DNA of 64,000 nt, from assembly GCA_020284085.1 (NCBI GenBank), contig JACEVL010000144.1:1374501-1438500 (forward strand), written 5' to 3'. Every line of letters starts with the position of its first letter. Position 1 is the stretch's first letter. Below, in pieces: positions 9,746-21,700 of this stretch. The stretch comes from Aporrectodea caliginosa. Its lineage: Eukaryota > Annelida > Clitellata > Crassiclitellata > Lumbricidae. The notes beneath the pieces are model-generated. The model made no database searches. It was not told the DNA's origin and saw only the letters and a list, made by a program, of their open reading frames with translations. The translations under genes were made by a program, and so were the position numbers.

Positions 9746-12700
9746 ATGGCGGACGCAAGTAACAGAGTAGCTGAGGTGAGCTCAAAATCAATCAAAATCT
9801 CCGTTATTTGCTGTAAAATATTACGACATTTGTCATCTGTTTTTTAATTCGAGACGATATCAAGGCTTCGCATCGAGTCGATCGCTCTCTCGATCACGGA
9901 CAAAACTGATGCTATTTTGTAGCGCCACGTTAAATTTGAATTTGTACTTTTAGGATCCCGACGTTTCATTGTTTTAAACTCGACCAAACAATGCAAGACA
10001 ACGATTGAATTTATTTTCTGCATTCAAAATGAAGTTTTACTGTATGAGAGTTTTTAATTCATGGAAATTTAATTCATATAAAAAATTTAATGCACAATTT
10101 ATGAATGGAAAATAGTTTGATAAAGGAAATTGTCCAGCTCAGTTCATTCTTTATTGCACTAGCAATAGACTATCATCTACTTTTAAAGGGTTATGAAGTT
10201 TATTACAGACTCATTTTTTCTTACCTAATTAATAGTTCGTTCACCATTAATTTCAGCAATAAAACGGAAGCAACACAGTCATTTGCTTCAGAAAACTGTC
10301 CATAAATTTCTTAGGTGTGCGGGAACATGTAGGAAAACATGCTGCAAAGTTTTTGCATGCAGTTTTTTTTACTACTAAACGTTGGCAAATGCCATCAAAT
10401 GTCGTTTGACCATCAACGGTGTGTAAATTACCTATCTAGCAGAGAGCTTGATGCGTACATTTTTTGTCACTAGAATGATATAAGGCTTGATCAGATCAGG
10501 AGAGAATGTTCTGCCGTGATCAGCTAATTGCTTTGTGAGACTACCTTATTTGAACACCAAAATGCAGAACTTGGCAGTTGGTCTATTAAAGGATATTCTT
10601 ACTTACATAAGTCTAAGCTGACAAATCTGATAGTTTTGTTTCACAAAGCACTTTCCATAGACCACAGCGCTTTTGTAATCTGACTGATGCATGCCAGTCA
10701 TGCACTGTATGTACGAGTATGTTAAGGATAAAACAGACTGTCATGGTAAGCAGGGTGATCCAACATACAGCCTGTTGGTCATTACCTGGCCTTCCAACTC
10801 TGTTCATCTGATCTGCTTAGCATTTGTAAAATTTAGAGTTCTCTTTAAAAATCATACTTACGATACCCATGGTCAATAAATTTGGTTGACGTAACTCAAT
10901 GTGGCTGGTGTATTAAGCAAGTGGCTAATGTGTGAGAAGTCCAGGTATTTGAACCATGGTAGAAGCTGTTTCAAAATTTCATCTCCATTTGCACCACCTA
11001 GCATACTCAACTATAAAGAGTACACGGATTGAACATATATTTGTGAGAGTATCTGATGATGAGGAAAAGTACTGGCCAGGCTATATGCCCTTTAAAGAAA
11101 AAGTACTGGCCAGGCTATATGCCCTTTATATGCCCTTGAGAAGAAAAAGTACTGGCCAGGCTATATGCCCTTTAAAGAAAAAGTACTGGCCAGGCTATAT
11201 GCCCTTTAAAGAAAAAGTACTGGCCAGGCTATATGCCCTTTAAAGAAAAAGTACTGGCCAGGCTATATGCCCTTTAAAGCCCAGGCTAAGACAAATAAAC
11301 ATACTAACACTTCATTTCGTACCCATGCCAGTCTCTCAGGCTTCTTCGTAGTATAGCTAAATATTTGAATGACTTCAATATTAAATATCAAGGAAAAGAT
11401 CGCTTTGTTAACAAAATGAAGAATAACAGGTAAAAAGACAAGCAGTTATATTTGCTCAGTTGTTGCAGATTATTCTGAATAAATTTGAGGATTTCCAAAC
11501 ACTGTTCTAGGGCTACTGAAACATGCCAGTGCTGCTGAACTAATTTGAACCTTTTGGGCAAATTTGCATATGAACTTACAGATTTCAGAGAACACAAAAG
11601 GATAGGAAGCTTCTTGGAGATCCATTTGGAAACAGATTCTGGGGATGTTGCATAAATATTTTAATTGGAATTTATTGAAATTCAGAATAATGTTTACACA
11701 AAGGGAGCCTTGCAAGTGCAAAACCTTTTAATATTTGACAGAAAACACAGAGAATTGTGAATCTGTCACACGATATGGTTTACTGTGCATTTTAGAAGTA
11801 TATATTGCTGTGAGTAGGCTTTCTCTATAATGAAAATAGTAAACAGTGTCAAGGTCACTGCTAAAGTGAGCATTTACTTGTGATTGGTCTGTGATAGAAG
11901 AATTGTGGTTCGAGCTTGCTGATTGGCCTCCATGCAACACCCTGGACAAGTTGATTATACACACACGTGTGGCAATTTTAGCATTGGTCCGCTGTTTATT
12001 CTAAAGTCCCTTCTTGTTGACATCTCGAAGTCTTTTCATGCTGAGATACCACTGTTCAGAACTCTTTTGTTAAAACCATTACTAATATGTCAGAATATGA
12101 ACATTTAACTCCTGTGCTTACATTTTTGTATTGGCTTCCTGTCGGGAATGGATTCTTACATTTTTGCATTGTCTTCCTGTCCTGGAAAGGATTTGTTTCA
12201 AATTGGGGCTCATAGTTTTTAACTCATTGAATTCTCACCAACCACAATACTTAATGCCAGTCCTTATCCCTCAGACATTATTTAATCTTCGTTATGACCA
12301 CAAGAAAGAAAATAAGACTTGTCTTTTTTTGGTCATGTCAAGGACTAAACTGTTCCTGGTCCATGGGCTTTTTCAGTTGCTGAACCTAGATTCTGGAACT
12401 CTCTTCCTCTATGTCTTTATTCTGCTCAGTAGATTATGTCATTTCATTACTGTCAGACTTACCTTTTTCAAATAATAATGTCATCAATAAGTTGCCTCTG
12501 TCTTCAAGAACTGACTTTCTGGATGTTGACCTGATTACATCTTGGTTTTGGTGTACCATTAGTTAATGCCATATGCATTACACCGGCACAATAGAAGTTA
12601 AAAATTATTAATAATTACATGTCTGTCACCAACAGCTTAATTTGGTACCAGCATGAGCTCGGAAATAAATGGCAAGTCCTGCACTGAACTGGCATGAATT

Positions 12701-15700
12701 TATATATGTATGTATGTGTGTGTGAGTGTGTGTGTATATGTATGCATGCATGCATGTGTATATGTGTGTGTATGTATGTATGTATCTGGACTTGTATAAA
12801 GCACATTTTAGGACCCCCAAAAGAACATGGCTGTACAAGCAGGGCCATTTTGAGTTTGTCGTAGGCCCTAGGCACTCTTGCATTTGTAAACCCCAACTGC
12901 CAGCTCTGCATTAAAGCTAAACACATAATCACGCAATCACTTTATTTATTGACGTCATGTTTAATCATGATTCATGAACACACCCAGTTTTGATTTTAAA
13001 TCGCAATTTACTTTTTGTAGTGTTGATTATTTAAATTTAATATCATAGATATACCCACTAAGGTCTAATACAATAATTATTTCTAGATTTTTTCAATATC
13101 TCGTTTTGAGAATTGCTTAGGCCCCTGAAAAGTTTATAGGCCCTAGGCACTATGCCTATTGTGCCTTAGAGCTGTACCGATTAAATGGCCATACGCGTAA
13201 TCGGGCCGATTATTAGAACAATCGGTATAATCGGGTATCGGCAGAAATAATCGGTTAATCGGTGCCGATGTCAAAATTGGGTTATAATTTAATTATTTTA
13301 CTCAAATTACTGAATATTCCAAGTTTTTCATCGATTTTCAGCTATCGTTTTACGTCTCTTATTATTTACGCATTAAAACATATCGTTAACAACTTCCCAA
13401 CTTAATTTAAACGTCCACCCTTGTAGTTGTGACGATAGATTACTGGTTTATGCTTCGGAACCGAACATTTTGACTAAACAAATAATGAAATATTCGGTCT
13501 CATAATGGGTATTGGCAGTTTAATAATCGGCTATACGCGGTATCGGTATCGGCAATTTAATAATCGGCTATACACGGTATCGGCATAATCGGCAAAAAGC
13601 GATATCGGTACAGCTCTACTGTGCCTAATGGATAAAACGACCCTGTGTTCAAGGGATCTGAACAGGTGGGTCTCAGACCAACAGCCATGTGTGTATTTAC
13701 ACGCCATACGCCTTTGTCCAAGTGTATGCCAAGGGCGCAATACACCTGTGTACAGGACCTTGAGATTAGTCCACTGTTGGCTTGGGTCAAAGATTAGGAA
13801 ATGGGACATGGCAGCTTCAGTCATTTTTAGTTTGCATTTATGTTAATTTGTGCAATAACTATCAACTTGTTTCTTCACCAAACCCTTTCGAAAAGGGTGA
13901 TGTGACCTTTTGTCTGATAAGGTTGGATCGGATGTCTGTGATGTAAAGTAGTGGCAAACTTGTATATGTCCGATTTCTGAAAACTAGCTTGAGCACGGCT
14001 TTGCAGAAACGTTTTGCAGTTCTGTGAAACTTGTCTTTAGTGACAAACTGAGAAAATAGGATAATGTTAATTTTTGTCGGAATCTGGTCATTGATGACAT
14101 GATGGTGGTAGTTGTTGGGGTGGTTGTGGTCGTGATGGTGTGATGACACTGGCGGAGACTCCAGTTAATGACATGGTGATTGAAAACAACAGATGATTGA
14201 TGAATATTTGATGATATGTTGATTGGCGGTGATGCTGATGTTGATATTAGTGATTGATCAAGATGATTATATGATGATGTTGGTGATGATGTCTTCACAT
14301 TAAACGACAACACGGACGGTGATGACGATAACCAGGAATGATAGTACAATAATTATTGTAGCCAGGTCAGGTCGTTGGTAATGCAGTATGCAGACAGCAG
14401 TAAGTGAATCTTCATCCTGGTAGGTCCAGTAATATTCTTCCACCTGGTCTCGGCTTTCAGCTGCTACGTCTGGGCCGTGTGTTGCAGGCAGTCTGGCTCA
14501 ATGACCTGGTGGCTGGGTTGGCCACGGCAGCGTTACTGGATATCCTTGTGGTGCAGTTGGCTTTGCCACTTATTTTTGGATATTACTTGTACCCAGCTCT
14601 GTCTGAACCACCTCAACCAACGCTGAGCTTATAGACCTACAGCCTCTGCGATTTGTACCGTGATCAATTTCTTTGCTACAGTTACATGCACAGAGAAGCC
14701 GACATACACAGACCATGGTTAATTTACGTCTGAAACCTGCAGACACCTTTTTGAGCATTGCATTTGAAGACTGTTCTCTCTGAACGTGGTTTTGAGTTTT
14801 TAGGTCGAGAGTGCCATCAAGGAGTGTCTCTTGTAGGGGCAGAATACATGTTTGCTAGTAAAATTTTAAGCTACAATTGCAACACAGTCATCGGCTGTTT
14901 TATCTGGAACAAAGCAATGTTGGCATATTATAGACCAGTGCTTCCCAATCTTTTTTGACTACGGAACCCTTTTGACCTATCAAAACCATATTCTGGTGTG
15001 CATAGCTCCTGCATGCGAAGTTGACCAATATAGGTTTAATAACAGTGATTGGGGTTTAATTTTAATCCATAAAAATTAGAGTAGAAATCATTTTAAATGG
15101 CATTTTCCCATGGAACCCCAGTCTTCACCTCATAGTCTGATTTCTAATGTAACAACATGTTCAAACAACACTGTTGTTCAATTTTCTCATGGAACCCTAG
15201 GGTTCCACTGAACACACTCTGGGAAACTCTGTTTTAGACATTTATTGTGGTTTGCCTGGTGGATGTGGTGAGCCGGTCCGCGAGCCCTCAGTTGAGGCCG
15301 GTCCGCAGCAGTTGCCTCCTCTTGCTTTTTTATATACTGGAACTCAAATTGACTCGGACCTCAATGACCAGGATTTTGCCACTGATCTGTGAAGTTGCCT
15401 CCTCTTGAATTTAAGTTCTGGCTACGTGCCTGGCCACAGTGACTGTTTATCTGCTGTTTGGCCCACGACCCATATTTGGTTGCTTGGTCCAAATGCAGAG
15501 GAATGCCGACATGCAGCATGCATGCATGCTTCAAAGTCGAACAGCATCCACTACATAATTGCAGTGTGTACTGGTTCTAGGTATGTTCATGTGTGTGTGT
15601 GTATGTATGTATGTGTTTGAATATACAAGCACTTCATACCCATGGCTGCCTCTCAGGCTAACTCAAGGGACTGCTCTTCCTCTTCTATATATATTTATAT

Positions 15701-18700
15701 TCTATTCTATTTACGGACTTATAAAGCACCTCTCACAGTTAGTGATGTGAGCGTGAATATTTCATTTGAAATATTTCATTTCTCAGTTTTTTTTGAAATA
15801 TTTCAATGAGAAAAAAAAACATGTTTTTTTTAAGTATTGGATGCACACAAATTGACACCATGTCTTGAGTTGGGCCATGAATTTATGATGACAGTGAAGA
15901 TGCCAGTGATGATGATGACAGTGACAGTTATGATGATCTGACAATGATGATGTTGACGATGACAACAAAGATGATGACATGGACGATGATGAATAACAAT
16001 GAGGAAATCTTGTAACTGACAGATTTTAGCAGTATAATTACTATTAATGATGGTTTACTCTGTCTGACTGATAGTACTATTTATGTTTGTGTTCTAAGTT
16101 CTATTCTTAGAACTTTTGTAAAATTTTGTTCGCCGGATTGTATTGAGTCTAGTTGACATAGTATTTGTGATTTATAATTTGTCTTGTAAAGTCACTAAAG
16201 TGTTTGAATTCTATACGATTGACTGTGTCCTAGGCTAGCAGAATTTAGCTAAAATCACATTTATTTCATTTATGACAAAACAAGTGATTAATAATAAATG
16301 TTAAGCATAACAATGAAGAATAACATCTACTTTATTAGATCAAACTGTAATTTGTGACATTTGGTGAATAAAATATGTTTTTCAACATATAATGTAACTC
16401 TCATAAAAGTCATTATTAAAAACAGGTAATTAGAAATAAATTGAGTATCTCGAGGATATCATCACTAACACAATAATGCATATAATATGTAATATGAGAG
16501 AAATAAATAAACTGTTATTATGGTTGTAATTAGTTGTAAAATGTAAAGAAAAAAAATAATTTCAAATGTTTCAAAGAAAACTGAAATATTTCTATTCTAT
16601 TGAAATATTTCATTGAAATATTTCAAAGCCAAAAAAAACCTACATCTCTACTCACAGTACAACCTAATCAGAGGCGCTTCCAGTGCAAAGGGCCCCTTGA
16701 AAAAGAAAAGTCTTAAGAGAACAAACAGAAACAGTGGTGCCCCCAGATAACATCACATTGTATTGCATCTTTTGTTAAGTCTTGGTAGCACTGCACACAT
16801 GTTTAGCTAACTCCGTTTAGATAAACAGATGCTAGTTCCCATGGGTTGAAAATGCATGTTGAGCAGTTGAATGCTCAATCCCATCTACTTGGACATACTG
16901 GTGAAATACACAGTTATTTGTAATAGTAGGTCGTGATGGCAATGAATGGTCTTGTGTAATGCCAAGACTGAGGCTGCATATGTAGATTTGCATCAGTACA
17001 CTTCATATAGTGCCTTTTAATAACACTTAATATAGTACCTTTTAAGAATGTCTCAATATAAGTGCTTTATACGTGACTAGCTGAGTTGAAAATGTACAGT
17101 CAAATGCAACAGGGTGTGTAAATTGTGTAATTGAAGACTGTTCCAAGAACAGTCCAATGCAGGAACAAGCAGATCCTTAGGAAAGGCTTCTGTGAATATC
17201 TTTATATATCTTTATCTTTATTGTAACAGAAGCAGGAAACAAATTACAAAATAAGCGCTTTTTCATACAACTGAACAGCAGAGCCACTGCACAAGTGGAG
17301 TCAAAAGGAAGCTATAGCTTATAGGCATTGACCCCATCTTTTCCATAATCAGCAGCAGGACAAATGTACAGAAGTCCTGCATGTACATCTGTACAGAGTA
17401 CAACATGGTCCAGTGAAGAAAGGTTGATGTTTCACTGGTGATACAGGGTGTTTTGCTCATACTAGAAGGTGTTTTTCCGGTACTACAAAGTACTAACCCA
17501 GTTACCTAGATGGAGCATAGCCTGCAGGACAATTGTGCATAAGCGTTATGATCTTAACTTGTGGTCTGTGCAGAGCTGTAAAAATCATCATCATCAGTTC
17601 CTGACGCCAGCCATTTGGCAGCTGGGAAATACCAGCCACCTAATATGGTTGTCCATTTTGTAAATTCCAGTTTGAGACTGGTATGTTTTACTTGTTTACC
17701 AAGTACGGAGGCGAAGGCACTTGGTAGGGAGGGGCTTGGGCATCTGGTAGAGTATATTTTTGTTTACGGTGATGCTGAATTTAAGATGAAGTGAGTAGGT
17801 ACAGCTATTCAGAGCGAAGACCTTTGATTAATTCCAAGTGTGGCAGTTCATTAAGTGATGCCAACCATAGGCCCGGTTTTTTCCCTTCTACTTTGGACCT
17901 TGTCACTCTTTGGGTGACTAACATCATGTGACTGGGCACTTGGCACGTGCAGTACTAACCCAACAGTTAAGGTTTCCAATTTATTATTGTTCTGTAAATA
18001 ACACTTCTAATTTTGTCTTTGTTTTGTTACTATTATTACCTTCATTAGTTTAATTTTTTACTATTAAAATTTATTTGTTGGAGTTTGATATTACGGTATT
18101 ATTTCTAGATTTATCAGTTTGAGCACCTCTGAATAGATTATCTTGGAGGGTGCTACATAAGTCTTCTGAATGAATGAATGAATCAGTTACTGAATACTAA
18201 ATATACAAGCATAATTATAATAAGCATATAAGAAAATGTGCAGATGAGAACAAAATATTAGATCATTTTAAATTTTGAAACAATTACTTTAGTATTATTA
18301 ATGTTTTGCCCATAGTAACGTTGTAGTAGTTAATATTTTCTGCCAGTACAGTGTTTCTGATAGTTTGCAGAGTAAGTCCTGAAGAAGGAGATGCCATTTC
18401 CGTGTTAGATTCTGAGAAATGGGTAGCTATGGTCCTATGGAAGATTTCTTGGATTTCAAGACTTCCCAAAATAAGAAACAATGATTAGGTATCCAAACAA
18501 CTCTATTAGACAAAGTCGTTCAATGAAGACCGATGGTTTGAACATGTAGAAAGCATGCCAGTTGACCGAATCCCACACAATGCACTACACACAAGATTCA
18601 AAGGAAACAGAAACAAAGGCAGAGCAAGACTATGCTGGATAGAAAATATAAATGAGGACATAACATCAATTGGACTAACAATAAGGGAAGTGCAATGGAC

Positions 18701-21700
18701 TTGACAAATGACCGAGGACAATGGAGATCATTTATTCGTACCCATCGCCGCCAAATGGCTGGCATCAGGAACGGATGATGATGATGCTGGCTGTGTTATT
18801 ATCACTGCTGCTGATTGTTTTTGTGAAAGGAACAATGACAATGTTTCATGTGTGTGTACATAGGATTCGGCAGAAGTGAACCAGTTGAAGCGGGACCTTG
18901 AGGGCTATCGGGAGCTCATTCTTCCGTTGAACAAGGTGCTCGAATGGGAACAGAATCACTATCCCGCTATCCTAGTTGGGATCATCACTCTTATCTTTTC
19001 GTAAGTTTCATACTGACATTGTACCTCACATATCTTACACTGCTAAAGATTCTGGTGGTGTCCTCCTCTCATGCCGTGAACCCTGTGTTGTGATGATCAT
19101 ATCTTAAATATTAATTTGTATTTTTAAACAGCGTTTTAAGTTTATTGTTTTGAAAATATGTTGCAAAATGGGTTATTGCTTCATTTGGTGGTATTATCTT
19201 TGCCTCTTAGTTATGTCTACACGTCTACACTGCAACAACTTCACTGGCTTCCCATCAGCGCCCGTATCACCTTCAAAATCTGCCTTCTCATGTATCACAT
19301 TCACTCTGGAACCTCTCCCTCATACATGGCATCCATGGTCACGCCATGTTCACTTTTCAATACTAGAGGACTCCGATCGTCGACGAGAGGGGATTTCACC
19401 GTACTTCGCACTCCGGAAGTTTGGAAACCGTGCTTTCTCTATCTCAGGACCCTTTGAATGGAACCGTCTTCCACCTTCAGTTCGACAGTGCATATCTGTT
19501 GCACAGTTTAAAACAAAATTAAAATCATACCTGTTTACCTTGCACTATGACTAAGAATGTAGCGAAACGCGCTCTCGTGCAAGACTTGTCTTGTTAAAGC
19601 GAAGTGCAACTGTACAGAGAGCTGGGTTTGATTCTTGAAGTACCTATTCAGATTTTATGATTAATCAGAGGTGTTTTCTGTGTTTTGCCAGGATTGTGTG
19701 GTACCTGGAGCCATCTGTCTTGACAACTGTTTGTCTTCTCGGCATCATTTTCAGCATCGTGGACTTTGCTCTGCCAACCCTCACTTCGTATCTGTTCAGC
19801 TCTGCAGAATGGTTTGCAACTTAGTTGCACTTATACAATGATTCAACTGCCACATATTGTATAGATTTGTCTACTTAAAACAGTCGGCAAAAGGAACCCA
19901 CATTTGTAACATGTATTTTTAAAACATATTTATAAGATAAAAAACTCAGTTGGCATAGTTTTTCGTTAATTTCTTTGAAGTGAAGTCTTTTTTCAAAACT
20001 GTAAGATAAAATCAGTTGGCAAAAGGGAGCTTAGTTTTTTAAATTTCTTTGAGTGAAGTCTTTTTAAAGTCCACATTTTGTAACATATTTGTTTCAAAAG
20101 TCTGTAAGATAAGACTCCAATGTAAGTTGAAATTAATGAATTGTGAAACAGTATGTTTAATTTCGGTGTAAATTTCCTTTTGACAGGACTGTCATTCAAG
20201 AGCGCCAGTTTGAGGCAATCTGCGTTCGACTTTTGAACGCGAAAAAACACATAATCAACTCAAAAAACAATCTGCTTTCGCTGAAGAGAGACAAACCAAA
20301 AATAGTGAGTAGCCTGCTATAACGTCTAGGAAGATAATGTTTTTCCTCTGTTAAATAGATATGACATGTTGGACCATCACACACACCCCTAGGAAGTGGA
20401 AGGCTGAGTCAACCTTTTGGGGCTAGAAAGTATCGAACTCACGTCCTTCTGTTCTTCGTGCTTGTGTGTTACCATTCACCCATTCCGCCTGCCGCAACCT
20501 GCCTTCTGGCTCCCGTCTTGGGTAACAGTTGACTTTGCCTTGTAAATTATGATAACTGACTGGGTTCTCTTTGAAGTGGTAGACAACTGATGCAGCCTCT
20601 GTAGGCTATGATAACTGACTGTGGTTTCAGTCTAACAATGAAGCAACCATAACAATGAACTGAGGAAAGAAAACAAGAGATATGTCAAGAACAATAATCT
20701 TTGTCTAGATAGATTTAGCCAGCAGAAGGAAGCAAAGATTATTATCACTGCACCTGTCCACAGAGGGAACATCTGAGAAACAGTGTCTGATGTAGTTACT
20801 ACTAGATTTATGATTGGCCACACTTTCTCTTATAATTATCTGACCATTGAGACCGTTCTGTACTTTGCATTTAACACAGGAGTTAAATTTTCTTTTGTTT
20901 TCTAGTATCTTCTGGTTCTCATGAGTACGTTTGCATTGATGGCATGGCTCGGGAGCCTGATTGACAATCTGCTGCTTACTTACCTGCTAGGTGAGCTGTT
21001 TTCTGGTGTAAACATTTCTAAAACAACACGCTATCTAATAGACCTGTAGGCTGAATTGGTGTTTGTATGGGATGGCTTGGCATTCAAGTGTCAATGTGGC
21101 CTAGCATTGCAGTGAAAGGAACTACATTATTGCTGACATGTTGTAATACAGAAAGTAAATAATATAAATAAAAACAAACTGATGTCAAATTGTTTATATT
21201 TTATTTATAACATTAGAAACATTAGATGAGCAAAGATCTGTTTTGTAGTGTGTGTTTAGGGATCGAATATTACAGCATTTAGACATGGTTTTGGGCACAT
21301 TTTGGACAAGATTTAATAAATAACTAGAATTGGTGCACACCAATACCAAAGTTTGGCCATCTGATTTCTTGAGAATTTACAAAAATGTTGTCCCTTGTGT
21401 TATATTCGTGTCTTGCACTTTCTACTCATTCATTTGCCAAATTTTTAAACCTCGTGGTATATTCTGGTTGCGTTATATTTGAGTATCTACAGTACTGTTG
21501 CTAACATCATAATGGTAATGTGAGATGGTACATGCATTATGAAACTAGGTCAATATGATTGTGATCTATTTATCTTTGCAGTGATTGGCTTAGCACTGGT
21601 TCCCGGCTTAAGAAAGCGTGGCATTATACAGAAGCTGAGTGCAAAGGTAACCGGAGCATTTGCTGGACTTAAACGCGGTCAGGAGAAAGCTGGAAAGACG

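Larger units (their letters stand above)
9776..18863 (+). other. ARL6IP1: ARL6IP1 intron 1
   Basis: GTGAG donor at 9776 and TAG acceptor ending at 18863. No exon of another gene seen. The intron holds SINE copies, three hAT elements with target duplications (12840-13645 with a nested one at 13167-13618, 14936-15231, 15740-16650), LINE debris and microsatellite. The ORF at 14404-14634 is unmatched and probably not real. Confidence 0.85.

Noticed and set aside
11061..11279. A repetitive protein encoded by the KVLARLYAL / YWPGYMPFKE tandem ORF
   Set aside because: The unit is 34 bp, not a multiple of 3, so the frame changes in each copy. The DNA comes from a SINE.
14404..14634. 76-codon hydrophobic ORF in ARL6IP1 intron 1 as a membrane protein exon
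   Set aside because: No recognisable family, no splice sites that fit, and it lies in an intron. Insufficient support.
18506..18721. 71-codon minus-strand ORF
   Set aside because: The plus strand carries clear RTE LINE motifs; the minus ORF is its shadow.
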